64,000 nt of DNA from assembly GCA_027314025.1 (NCBI GenBank), contig DAHVCP010000046.1, positions 1 to 64,000 on the forward strand, written 5' to 3'. This stretch comes from Acidobacteriota bacterium (GTDB taxonomy: Bacteria > Acidobacteriota > Terriglobia > Terriglobales > SCQP01). The notes under the pieces are model-generated. The model worked only from the letters and a program-made list of their open reading frames with translations. It searched no databases and was not told the DNA's origin. Below, one piece after another: positions 33,403-42,355 of this stretch. Made by a program: the position numbers and the translations under genes. The number at the start of each line of letters is the position of its first letter. The first letter of the stretch is position 1.

Positions 33403-35736
33403 ATGACCCGAATCCTCCCATTCCGTCCCGCCGCCGGCAGGCTGCGGGTCGCGCTGTTGCTGGTCTTCGCTATGGCGCCGCTGGCGGCGCAGGCCCGGGC
33501 GCCGCATCGGCGCCATGTGTTCGGCAATCCGAAATTGTGGCAGTACTCCCCGAGCCGGGCGTACCACGTCGAGAACTACCGCATCCGGCTGAAGATTGAC
33601 GAGGCGCGGCGCCGCATCGCCGGCGACGAAGTGGTGACGCTGCGGCCATTCGCGGGCGATTTTCAACGCTTCTACCTCAACAGCTCGGGCCTGGCGATCC
33701 ATGGCGTGGAGTTGCTGCCCGCGCACGGCGCGGCGATTCCGCTGCGCTTCCGCCGCGCCGATCCCAAGCTGTGGATAACGCTGAACCACCCCTACGCCGG
33801 CGGGCAGGCGTTGCGCATCCGCATCGCCTATTCCGGCGCGCCCAATGGCCGCGGGCTGACGTTCATCGAACCGAGCCGGCGGCATCCGCATCTCCGGGAG
33901 GTCTGGTCGTACGGCTGGCCGGAAAACAACCATTATTGGTTTCCCTGTTGGGATTACCCCAATGACAAGGCGTCGAGCGAAACCATCATCACCGTTCCGG
34001 CGGGGCAGTCGGTGGTCTCTAACGGCCATCTGGCGCGGGTGACGCGCGGCGGCGGCTGGGTCACCTACGACTGGATCGAATCGGTGCCGCATACCAGCTA
34101 TCTGGTTTCCATCGCCGCCGGGCCCTGGCGGAAAGTGGCGGAACATCTGGGCCGCTTGCCGGTGGACTACTACGTTCCCCCCTATGTATCGCGGCGGCGG
34201 GCGCTGCGCTCGTTCGGGCTGACGCCGGACATGATCGGCTTCTACGCCCATGTCTATGGCGTGCCCTTTCCCTACGCCAAGTACGCGCAGGTCGCGGCGC
34301 ATCACTTCGGCGGCGGGATGGAAAACATCAGCGCCACGACGCTAACCGACACGACGCTGCATTCGGCCCGCGCCGATCACGATTTTCCCAGCACCGAGCT
34401 GGTGGCGCATGAACTGGCGCATCAATGGTTCGGCGACCTGGTCACGGAGCGCAGTTGGGCCGGAGTATGGCTGAGCGAGGGCTTCGCCACCTATTCCGCG
34501 GCGCTGTACCTGGGCCATCACGACGGGGTGGACGCGTACCGTTACCAGATTTGGAAGGACCAAAATGCGGCGCGGTCGCGCGACATTGATTTCTGGCGGC
34601 GGCCGATGTTCGACCGGCACTACACGCGGCCGTGGGGCATCATGGGCGCGACCACGTACCAAAAGGGCGCGGCGGTGCTGGACATGATGCGGTACGTGCT
34701 GGACCGGGAGCGGGCGCCGGCGGTGGCCTCGCCGCGGGAGCCATTCTTCCGCTCGCTGCGTCATTATCTGGAGACCTATCGCGGCAAGAACGTGGACGAT
34801 CACGATTTGCTGGCGGCGATTCGGCAAACCACCGGGCGCAATCTGGCTTGGTTTTTCCACGAATGGGTCTATCGCGGCGGCTTTCCGCAGTACCGCGTGC
34901 AGGCCAGCTATGATGCGGCGAACGGCCGGGAGCGCGTCCGCATTGTCCAAACGCAGCGGCCGACGGCGGTGACGCCGATTTTCCGCATGCCGGTCGAGTT
35001 GGCGTTTTATGGCGCGGCGGGCCAGGCAAAAACGCAGGTGGTCATGGACCATGCACCGCGGCAGAGTTTCGTGGTGCGGCTCGGCTTCCGGCCGCGGTTC
35101 GTGGCCTTCGACCCTAACGATCACATTTATAAGACGCTCGACTTTCCCCAGCCGGTCGCCGGCTTGGCGGCGGAGTCGGAAACGGCGCCGGCGATGATGA
35201 CGCGGCTATGGGCGGCGCAGCAGTTGGGCCGGGCGAAGGCGGCGGATCGGCAGGCCGCGGTGGCGGCGCTGGCGGCGGTATTGGCGCGGGACCGGTTCTA
35301 CGGCGTGCGGCAGATCGCCGCGGCGTCGCTGGCGAAACTCGGCGGGCGGCAGGCGGAGCAGGCGCTGCTGGCCAATTTGGCGCAGCCCGACAGCCGGGTG
35401 CGAACGGCGGTGGTGACGGCTCTGGGCCGGTTCCGGTCGCCGGCGGTGTATGCAGCGCTGCGGCGGGAGCTGCGCCGGGATCCTAGCTACGCCGCGGAAG
35501 GCGCGGCGGCGCGGGCCCTGGGCAACGACCATGCGCCGGGAGCGTTCGCGTTGCTGGATGCGGCGCTGCAAGGCCACCCGAGTCGGCATGTGCTGCCGGG
35601 TTTGATGCAGGGACTGGCGGCGACGGGGAACGCCAAGGCGAAGCCGGTGCTGGAGCGGCTGGCGGCGGACAGCACGGGCATGGCGCATTACATGGCGCTA
35701 AGGCTGTTGCACCGGCCAATCGGTCCGCCGCGGTAA
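33403..35736 (+). CDS. M1 family metallopeptidase (aminopeptidase) with C-terminal HEAT repeats
   Basis: A 777-residue exported zinc aminopeptidase. The signal peptide is RLRVALLLVFAMAPLAAQARA. Substrate motif GGMEN lies before the zinc site H336-E337-x2-H340 (VAHELAHQWFGD) with the third ligand E359 in WLSEGFATY. The catalytic Tyr region and a beta domain follow. Residues about 600-777 contain HEAT-like helical pairs (AAVAALAAVLARDRFYGVRQIAAASLAKLG; VRTAVVTALGRF). It likely trims peptides in the periplasm or outside. In-frame ATGs also occur at 33178, 33358, 33379 and 33388; 33403 gives the most normal signal peptide. Confidence 0.9.
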   Translation: MTRILPFRPAAGRLRVALLLVFAMAPLAAQARAPHRRHVFGNPKLWQYSPSRAYHVENYRIRLKIDEARRRIAGDEVVTLRPFAGDFQRFYLNSSGLAIHGVELLPAHGAAIPLRFRRADPKLWITLNHPYAGGQALRIRIAYSGAPNGRGLTFIEPSRRHPHLREVWSYGWPENNHYWFPCWDYPNDKASSETIITVPAGQSVVSNGHLARVTRGGGWVTYDWIESVPHTSYLVSIAAGPWRKVAEHLGRLPVDYYVPPYVSRRRALRSFGLTPDMIGFYAHVYGVPFPYAKYAQVAAHHFGGGMENISATTLTDTTLHSARADHDFPSTELVAHELAHQWFGDLVTERSWAGVWLSEGFATYSAALYLGHHDGVDAYRYQIWKDQNAARSRDIDFWRRPMFDRHYTRPWGIMGATTYQKGAAVLDMMRYVLDRERAPAVASPREPFFRSLRHYLETYRGKNVDDHDLLAAIRQTTGRNLAWFFHEWVYRGGFPQYRVQASYDAANGRERVRIVQTQRPTAVTPIFRMPVELAFYGAAGQAKTQVVMDHAPRQSFVVRLGFRPRFVAFDPNDHIYKTLDFPQPVAGLAAESETAPAMMTRLWAAQQLGRAKAADRQAAVAALAAVLARDRFYGVRQIAAASLAKLGGRQAEQALLANLAQPDSRVRTAVVTALGRFRSPAVYAALRRELRRDPSYAAEGAAARALGNDHAPGAFALLDAALQGHPSRHVLPGLMQGLAATGNAKAKPVLERLAADSTGMAHYMALRLLHRPIGPPR

Positions 35737-35840
35737 TCGGCGCGCCGCTCGGTCCGCCGTTTCCCCCTATTGCGGCAACGTGGAAATGCGCCGAGCGCCA
35801 GTCTGGGATCCTTTCCGGTTCGTCGGAGCCGGGGCTTCGC

Positions 35841-35885
35841 AAAGCGGGACGCCCCGCCGCAGGCGGGGCTGGAGCCCGCGCCATG
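35841..35885. repeat. REP-like element, family E
   Basis: A well-preserved copy: AAGCGGGACGCCCCGCC, three-base loop, GGCGGGGC, then TGGAGCCCGCGCC. It lies in the 402-base gap 35737-36138, which otherwise holds GC-rich DNA with no gene and presumably the promoter of the metal-efflux operon. Confidence 0.85.
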
Positions 35886-36138
35886 CAACGGCGGGGGCCT
35901 AGCCGCAGCCCGCAACGCGGGCAGCCAAAAGGCGGGCGGCTGAGGCGCCGCGCCGGTTCCCCCCGCGCGGCGGCGCCTATCGGCAGGGTGAGTTTCCACC
36001 TGTTCGTGAGGGACGATGGCTAGCGCAGTCCTCCAGGTGCAGCGCGGATGTGCCGCGCCGCACCGATGACACGGGTTTGCTTCCCGAGTTGCCGGTTTTC
36101 AGTTGCGCCGCCGCCGGGCGGGGATTACGATTAAAGAG

Positions 36139-36459
36139 ATGCGGGTCGCGGGCACGCGAATTCTATTGTTGAGCGCCGTGCTGGTGCTGCTGATCGCCCC
36201 GATCTCGCAGGCGCTGGACCGTCACGACCACTACAGCGCACGCGATGCCGAAACCAACTTGTGCGTGATGGCGGCGATCGCCAGCGCCGGATTCTGGGCC
36301 TACCGCCAAATGAGCCCGCCGGTCGCGGCGGCCATTGGCGCGGCGGCGCCGGAAGCGCCGGCCGCCGGCGCCGCCGCGGCGGAAACGGCTTCCGTAGCGC
36401 CCGATTTTAGCCCGCCGGGGGCCGCGCCGCCGGGCTCCGCGCTATCCTTGCGCATCTAA
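36139..36459 (+). CDS. Small exported or membrane-anchored protein at the head of the efflux operon
   Basis: A 106-residue protein with one hydrophobic signal/anchor (RILLLSAVLVLLIAPISQAL), a His/Asp-containing segment DRHDHYSARDAET that could touch metal, one Cys, a second weak hydrophobic stretch, and an Ala/Pro tail. It lies 73 bases before the CzcC-like gene on the same strand. Small periplasmic proteins with metal-sensing or metal-delivery roles occupy this place in some cation-efflux operons, but no family is recognised. The start at 36139 is favoured by AAAGAG just upstream; 36103 is the alternative. Confidence 0.6.
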   Translation: MRVAGTRILLLSAVLVLLIAPISQALDRHDHYSARDAETNLCVMAAIASAGFWAYRQMSPPVAAAIGAAAPEAPAAGAAAAETASVAPDFSPPGAAPPGSALSLRI

Positions 36460-36532
36460 TCTTCGCCTCCGCCCGATCCGTGGGCGCGGTTCGCCGCGTC
36501 CCTGCGCGGTTCTTCCCCGAGGAGGCGATTCC

Positions 36533-37747
36533 GTGAACGTTCGCCGGGGAGCGGTACTGCTCCCGCTGTTGCTTCTATTCCATGCTGGGCCGGCCTGGTG
36601 CGCCGCCGCGCCTCGTGTCCCGCCGCTGACGCTCCATGCGGCGCTGCGCCGGGTGCTGGCGCGGCATCCGCTGGTGCGGGCCGCCGAGGCGGAGATCGAG
36701 GCGGCGCGGGGGCTGGACGTGCAGGCGCGGCAGTGGGCTTCGCCGCGGCTGAGCTATCACTATTCCACGCCCACCAAGAACGCCGCGCTCAGCGAGCTGT
36801 TCGAGTTTCCCGGCAAGCGGGCGCTGCGCGCCGAGGCGGCGGAGCTGACCGTGCGCCAGGCGGAACAGCAACTGCGGGCGACGCGCGCGGCGCTGGCGTT
36901 CCAAACGCGGCAAGCCTTCTATCACCTGCTGCTGATGGACCGGGAGGTGGCGAATGCGAAGGCCACGCTGGCGGCGGTGGACCGCATCCGCCGGGCCGCC
37001 GCGGCGCGCTACCGGGCGGGGGACGCGGCGCGGCTGGACGTGGTGAAAGCGGACCTGTCGCGGGCCCGGGCGCGGCAGGCGCTGCGCGTGGTGCGCGGGC
37101 AGCGCAGGGTCGCCGTGATCAGTCTAAACGTTCTGCTCGGCCGGCCGATGGCGGCGCCGCTCCACGTGCAGGGACGGCTGACGGCGGCGCCGGCGGCGCC
37201 GGGCCTCCCTGCGCTGCTGCGGGAGGCATATGGGCAGGATCCGGCGCTGGCCAGCGCCCGGCTGGAACAGCAGAAGCGGGAACGGGATTTAGCGCTGGCC
37301 AAGCGGCAGAAGTTTCCCAACCTGGATCTTTCCGCCAGCTACGGCATTGAGGACGGCGTGCGGACGCCGGGATTTACCGCCTCGATCGGCATTCCCTTGC
37401 CCGGCGCCTACCACGGCGAAGTGGAGACGGCGGCGGGGCGGAAGCTGGCGGCGGTGGCCGGGGAGCAGGCGGCGTATTACCAGGTGACCGAGGCGGTGGC
37501 TTCGGCCTACGAACAGTGGCTGGCGGACCAGGCGCAGGTGCGGAGCTACCAAACGCGCTTGCTGGCGGAGTCGGCGCAGGTGCTGGCCGGCGCGCAAGCC
37601 AGCTACCGCGCCGGCGAGACGGGAATTTTGAACGTGCTGGACGCGGAGCGAACCAATCTACAGGTGCGGCAAGCCTATGCGCAGGCGCTGTATCAGCGGC
37701 AACTCGCGGTGGCGAAGACGATCTTGGCGCGGGGAGGTGTGCAATGA
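36533..37747 (+). CDS. TolC-family outer-membrane efflux protein (CzcC-like)
   Basis: A 404-residue protein with a signal peptide (LLPLLLLFHAGPAWCAAA) and two halves of the outer-membrane efflux repeat: LRRVLARHPLVRAAEAEIEAARG and RLEQQKRERDLALAKRQKFPNLDLSASYG, with long coiled helices and the C-terminal YRAGETGILNVLDAERTNLQVRQAYAQALYQRQLA. It forms the outer-membrane duct of the tripartite pump. The start is a GTG at 36533 behind GAGGAGG, an exact ribosome site. Its stop overlaps the next ATG (ATGA at 37744-37747). Confidence 0.9.
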   Translation: MNVRRGAVLLPLLLLFHAGPAWCAAAPRVPPLTLHAALRRVLARHPLVRAAEAEIEAARGLDVQARQWASPRLSYHYSTPTKNAALSELFEFPGKRALRAEAAELTVRQAEQQLRATRAALAFQTRQAFYHLLLMDREVANAKATLAAVDRIRRAAAARYRAGDAARLDVVKADLSRARARQALRVVRGQRRVAVISLNVLLGRPMAAPLHVQGRLTAAPAAPGLPALLREAYGQDPALASARLEQQKRERDLALAKRQKFPNLDLSASYGIEDGVRTPGFTASIGIPLPGAYHGEVETAAGRKLAAVAGEQAAYYQVTEAVASAYEQWLADQAQVRSYQTRLLAESAQVLAGAQASYRAGETGILNVLDAERTNLQVRQAYAQALYQRQLAVAKTILARGGVQ

Positions 37748-38997
37748 ATGGGCTGCAAAGGCGGGGCGCCGGAGGGCGCGGCCGGCGGCCTGCGGCCGCG
37801 CTGCTGGCGGCCGGGGCGCTGCTGGGGATGGTGCTGGCCAGCGGGCTGATGGCCGGCTGCGCCTCGCGCCACCATGACGACGACCACCCGGCGGCCAGAG
37901 GGGGACCATCGCTGCCGCCGGGCGTCGTGCAACTGACGCCGGCGCAGCAGACGGCGGCCGGGGTACGGCTGGCGACGGTGGAGTCGCGGCAGGTGCCGCG
38001 GCAGGTGGCGCTGCCGGCGCAGGTGGAGGCGCCCACCGGCGACAGCGCCAGCGCGCGCGCGCCGGTGACGGGCTATCTGCTCGCTCCGGCGCACGGGTTT
38101 CCGCGGATCGGCAGCTGGGTGCGGCGCGGCCAATTGCTGGCGCTGGTGCAGCAGGCGTATAGCGGAACCGAACGCGTGCAGCTGGGGGCCAACTTAAGCG
38201 CGGCGCTGGCGGCGGCGCAAAGCGCGGCGGCGCGGCTGCGGCAGGCGCGGGAGCAGTGGCGGCGCTCGCAGCGGCTGTACGAACAGGGCATTGCCCCGCG
38301 CAAGCAAGTGGAGCTGGACCGGGCGGCGGTGGAGGAGGCGGCGGCGGCGCTCCAAGCGGCGCGGGCGCAGGGGCGCGAATACCACAGCGCCGCGGCCGGC
38401 GGCGCCGGTCCCTCGCGCTTCGCCGTGCGCGCGCCGATCGGCGGGCGGCTGGCGGCGGTGAACGCCGCGCCGGGCGAGCTGGTGCGGCCGCAGCAGAGCC
38501 TGTTCCAGGTGGTGAACGCGGCGGTGGCGTGGGCGGCGGCGGCGGTGCCGGAAGGCGACATCGCGGCGGTCGGCCGGGCGCCGCGCGCGGTGCTGCGGCT
38601 GGCGGCGTATCCCGGCCGCGGCTTCGCCATGCGGCGCGTGGCCTCCACCGGCGTGGTCACCGCGGCCACGCACACGCTGACGGTCATCTACGCGGCGGAC
38701 AACCGGGACGGGGCGCTGAAGCCGGGGATGGTGGGCAGCCTGCTGCTGCAAAGCGCCAGCCGCGCGCCGGCGGCGGTGATCCCGCAAAGCGCGCTCGTGT
38801 ATGAGCCGGGCAGGACGGTGGTCTTCGTAGCGTTGGGCAAGGGCCGGTTCCGGCAGCAGGCGGTGACGGTGGCCTATATTTCCGGCGGCCAGGCGGTGAT
38901 CGCCACCGGCCTCCGCGCCGGGCAGCGGGTGGCCGCGCGCGGCGCGGGCATGCTGGAAAGCACGCTGCATCGCGGCAGCATCCGGGACATTGACTGA
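37744..38997 (+). CDS. RND efflux periplasmic adaptor (CzcB-like), lipoprotein
   Basis: A 417-residue membrane-fusion protein. A lipobox-like LMAGC ends the signal, and a His/Asp cluster (RHHDDDHP) follows directly, a feature seen in metal-handling adaptors. Then come the barrel-sandwich (VQLTPAQQTAAGVRLATVESR, ARAPVTGYLLAPAHGFPRIGSWVRRGQLLALV), a coiled-coil hairpin (AAAQSAAARLRQAREQWRRSQRLYEQGIAPRKQVELD) and beta-barrel domains ending RVAARGAGMLESTLHRGSIRDID. It links the inner-membrane pump to the outer-membrane duct. It starts inside the CzcC-like stop and ends one base into the pump gene (TGATG), so the three are tightly coupled. Confidence 0.9.
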   Translation: MNGLQRRGAGGRGRRPAAALLAAGALLGMVLASGLMAGCASRHHDDDHPAARGGPSLPPGVVQLTPAQQTAAGVRLATVESRQVPRQVALPAQVEAPTGDSASARAPVTGYLLAPAHGFPRIGSWVRRGQLLALVQQAYSGTERVQLGANLSAALAAAQSAAARLRQAREQWRRSQRLYEQGIAPRKQVELDRAAVEEAAAALQAARAQGREYHSAAAGGAGPSRFAVRAPIGGRLAAVNAAPGELVRPQQSLFQVVNAAVAWAAAAVPEGDIAAVGRAPRAVLRLAAYPGRGFAMRRVASTGVVTAATHTLTVIYAADNRDGALKPGMVGSLLLQSASRAPAAVIPQSALVYEPGRTVVFVALGKGRFRQQAVTVAYISGGQAVIATGLRAGQRVAARGAGMLESTLHRGSIRDID

Positions 38998-41900
38998 TGC
39001 TGAACGCCGTCATTCGCTGGGCATTGCGCAATCGCACGCTAGTGCTGGCGCTGGCCGCCGGCTTATTGGTCTGGGGCGCCTACACGGCGCAGCGGGCGCC
39101 GGTGGAGGTGTTTCCCCGCTTCGCCACGCCACGGGTGACGGTGCAGACCGAGGCGCCGGGGTTTCCCCCGCGGCAGGTGGAGCAGCAGGTGACCTACCCG
39201 CTGGAAGACGCGCTGCTGGGGCTGCAAGGCGTGCAGCTGGTGCGCTCCCACTCCATTGCCGGGCTCTCGGTCATCAAGATGATTTTTCAGGCCCACACGA
39301 ATCTGTGGGTAGACCGGGAGCTGGTCTCCCAGGCGTTGGCCGCGGCGCCGCGGCTGCCGCCCGGCGTGGGGCCGGCGCGGCTGACGCCGGCCACCAGCGC
39401 CATCGGCCTGATCGCGGTGCTGGGACTGACCAGTTCCCAGCCGATGACCCCGGCGCGGGCGTTCCAGTTGCGCAGCTACGCGCAATGGGTGCTGCGGCGG
39501 CGGCTGCTGGCGTTGCCCGGCGTGGCCGACGTGACGGTCTTCGGCGGGGAGCCGAAGCAGTACGAGGTGGTGGTGTCGCCGGCGCGGCTGCGGCAATATC
39601 ATCTGACGCTGGCGCAGGTGCTGCGCGCGGCCCGGGCGTCGAATGCGCAGGGCGCAGGGGGATTTTTCCAAACGCCGGATCAGGATTTGGTGATCCACGC
39701 CGCCGGGCTGGTGACCACGCTCGCCCAGTTGCGGCGCAGCGTGGTGACCATGCGCCACGGGGCGCCGGTAACCCTGGGCGACATCGCCACGGTGCGCTAC
39801 GGCGCGCCGCCGCCGATCGGCGGGGCGACGGTGAACGGCCAGCCGGGGGTGATCTTGCAGGTGTTCACCCAGCCGGGCGCGGGCACCGTGCCGGTGACGC
39901 ACCGGGTGGACGCGGCGCTGGCCGGGCTGCGGCGCAGCCTGCCCGCGGGCATGCGCCTTGAGCCGGACTTATTCCGCCAGGCGAACTTCATCCGTGCTTC
40001 GATCGGCGATTTGCGCGTGGCCATGTGGGAAGGTGGGCTGCTGGTCATTCTGGTGCTGCTGCTGTTTTTGCGCAGCTGGCGCGCTTCTTTGATCAGCATC
40101 CTGGCGATTCCTCTGTCGCTGTTTTTGGCCATCATCATCCTGGTGTCATTTGGCGCCACGCTGAACACCATGACCCTGGGCGGGCTGGTGCTGGCGCTGG
40201 GGGAGGTAGTGGACGACGCCATCATTGACGTCGAGAACATCTCCCGCCGCATGCGTGAGACGCGGCGCGCGGCGGAGGGCGCAGGGCGCAAGGCGGGTGT
40301 GCTGGAGCTGGTCTATCGCGCCTCGATCGAGGTGCGCGGCTCGGTGGTCCACGCCACGCTGGCGGTGGCGCTGGTCTTCGTGCCTATTTTCTTTTTGGGC
40401 GGCTTGGAGGGCCGCATCTTCACGCCACTGGGCGAGGCCTACATTCTTTCCACGCTCTCCTCGCTGCTGGTGGCGCTGACGGTGACGCCGGTGCTGGCCT
40501 ATTGGCTGCTGCCCGGCGACCGCAACATCGCCGCCGGCCGGCAGACCGCCTTCGCCCATTGGCTGCAAACCGGCTACGCGCGCATCGTCGCCGCTACGCT
40601 CGGCCATCCGCGGCTGATCGGCGCCGCCAGCCTGGCGGCCGCGGCGGCAGGCCTGGCGCTGGTGCCCTTCATGGGCGGGGCGTTTCTGCCTGCCTTCAAT
40701 CAGGACAGTCTGATCGCCCACATGGCCAGCCTTTCGGGGACCTCGCTGCGCGCCAACCTTCGCGCCGGCGCGGCCTTTGAGCGGCAACTGCTGCGGCTGC
40801 CCGACATCGCCTCCGCCGACCAACGCGACGGGCGTTCGCAGCTGGGCGAGGACACCACGGCGGTGAATTATTCCGAGTTCGACATCCGCTTCAAGCCGAC
40901 AACGCGCAAAACGCTCGCGCAGCAGGAGGCGGAGGTGCGGCGCGTGGCGGCGCGGTTCCCGGCGTTCGCCTGGAGCGTGGATGAGCCGATTTCAGAGCGC
41001 ATCAATGAAGTGCTGGGCGGCGACACCGCGGCGTTGGCGGTGAAGATCTTCGGCCCCAAGGAGGCGATGCTGGCGCGGTTCGCGGCGCGGGCGCGCAACT
41101 TGATGGCGGGCGTGCGCGGCGCCGCGGGGGTGTCGGTGGAGCAGCAAGTGGACGCGCCGCAGGTGGATATCGCCTTTGACCGGCGCGCGGCGCAGGCCTA
41201 CGGCGTCACCAGCGGGCGGGTGGCGACGGCGGTGCAGACGGCGCTGGTCGGGGAATCGGTGGGGCGGGTCTTCCAGGGACAGGAGATTTTTCCGCTGGTG
41301 GTCAAGCTGCCGCGGCGCCTGCACGGCGAATTGGCGCGGATCCGGTCCATTCCCGTCGCCGCGCCCAGCGGCGCCGGGTCCACGCCGATTCCCCTCGCGG
41401 CGGTGGCGCGGGTGCGGCTGGCGCGCGGCCTGGCCATCATCCAGCACCAGAACGGCGTGCGCATGGTGGCGGTGCAGAGCGACGTCGCCGGGCGGCCGGC
41501 GGTGAACTTCGTGCAGGCCGTCGAGCGGCGGCTGAACGCGGGTCTGCACCTGCCCGCGGGATACTACTATTCCATCGGCGGGCAGTTCGCCAGCCGCGCG
41601 CGGGCCATCCGGCGGCTGGAATGGCTGGGGCTGTTCGCGCTGATCGGCATCCTGTTCCTGTTGCAATACGCCTTCCGCAACTGGCGCGACGCCTGGCTGG
41701 TGATCGTCAACGTCCCACTGGCTTTCATCGGCGGCATCCTGGCCGTGGAGCTGAGCGGCAGCGCGGTGTCGGTGGCCACGCTGGCCGGCTTCATCACGCT
41801 GTTCGGCATCACGCTGCGCAACGGCATCATGTTGGTCAGCCATTACCAGCATTTGGAGCGGGAGGAGGGCGAGGCCTTCGGCCCGGCGCTGGTGATCCGC

Positions 41901-42122
41901 GGCGCCCGCGAGCGCCTGCTGCCCATTCTGATGACCGCCTTGGCCTACGGGCTGGCGCTGCTGCCCATCGTGCTGGAGAGCGGGCGGCCGGGCGGCGCGC
42001 TGGAGCAACCCATGGCGGTGGTCATTCTGGGCGGCTTGGCCACCTCCACCATCCTCAACCTGCTGGTGGTGCCGGCGCTGTATCTGCGCTACGCACGCCC
42101 CGTTGGTGCGGCGGCGACTTAG
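38997..42122 (+). CDS. Heavy-metal-type RND efflux pump (CzcA/CusA family)
   Basis: A 1041-residue inner-membrane proton antiporter with twelve predicted membrane segments and two large periplasmic loops. Family marks include APVEVFPRFATPRVTVQTEAPGFPPRQVEQQVTYPLE at the first loop, GEVVDDAIIDVEN in TM4 (D406, D407, D411, E413; probable proton relay) and ISERINEVLGGDTAALAVKIFGP in the second half. The TM4 motif differs from the classical CzcA form DFGxxVDGAVVxVEN. Methionine pairs that mark copper-specific CusA were not evident. The substrate may be a divalent cation but is not certain. Last gene of a four-gene operon. Confidence 0.9.
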   Translation: MLNAVIRWALRNRTLVLALAAGLLVWGAYTAQRAPVEVFPRFATPRVTVQTEAPGFPPRQVEQQVTYPLEDALLGLQGVQLVRSHSIAGLSVIKMIFQAHTNLWVDRELVSQALAAAPRLPPGVGPARLTPATSAIGLIAVLGLTSSQPMTPARAFQLRSYAQWVLRRRLLALPGVADVTVFGGEPKQYEVVVSPARLRQYHLTLAQVLRAARASNAQGAGGFFQTPDQDLVIHAAGLVTTLAQLRRSVVTMRHGAPVTLGDIATVRYGAPPPIGGATVNGQPGVILQVFTQPGAGTVPVTHRVDAALAGLRRSLPAGMRLEPDLFRQANFIRASIGDLRVAMWEGGLLVILVLLLFLRSWRASLISILAIPLSLFLAIIILVSFGATLNTMTLGGLVLALGEVVDDAIIDVENISRRMRETRRAAEGAGRKAGVLELVYRASIEVRGSVVHATLAVALVFVPIFFLGGLEGRIFTPLGEAYILSTLSSLLVALTVTPVLAYWLLPGDRNIAAGRQTAFAHWLQTGYARIVAATLGHPRLIGAASLAAAAAGLALVPFMGGAFLPAFNQDSLIAHMASLSGTSLRANLRAGAAFERQLLRLPDIASADQRDGRSQLGEDTTAVNYSEFDIRFKPTTRKTLAQQEAEVRRVAARFPAFAWSVDEPISERINEVLGGDTAALAVKIFGPKEAMLARFAARARNLMAGVRGAAGVSVEQQVDAPQVDIAFDRRAAQAYGVTSGRVATAVQTALVGESVGRVFQGQEIFPLVVKLPRRLHGELARIRSIPVAAPSGAGSTPIPLAAVARVRLARGLAIIQHQNGVRMVAVQSDVAGRPAVNFVQAVERRLNAGLHLPAGYYYSIGGQFASRARAIRRLEWLGLFALIGILFLLQYAFRNWRDAWLVIVNVPLAFIGGILAVELSGSAVSVATLAGFITLFGITLRNGIMLVSHYQHLEREEGEAFGPALVIRGARERLLPILMTALAYGLALLPIVLESGRPGGALEQPMAVVILGGLATSTILNLLVVPALYLRYARPVGAAAT

Positions 42123-42355
42123 GCCGCGCCGGTCCCCCGCGGCCCGCGGCGCGGGAGATTGCGCGGCAGGCCCTAGCCGGCCGCGGGACTGTGCCATTTG
42201 CCCGGCGACGAAGCAGGCGCGGCGTGGCCGCGCTGGAGCCAGCGTCCGTCCATCGCCCGGCTGAGCCGACACACGGCGGAAGGGCGGCGTGGCATCATCG
42301 CAGCAAGCGCCGCCGCGTGTTCCGCGCCGGCGGCACAGGCAAGGACTCAGACTGC

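Noticed and set aside
38997-42122. Assignment of the RND pump as CusA (copper)
   Set aside because: The expected methionine relay was not recognised and the TM4 motif is atypical, so metal specificity is left open.
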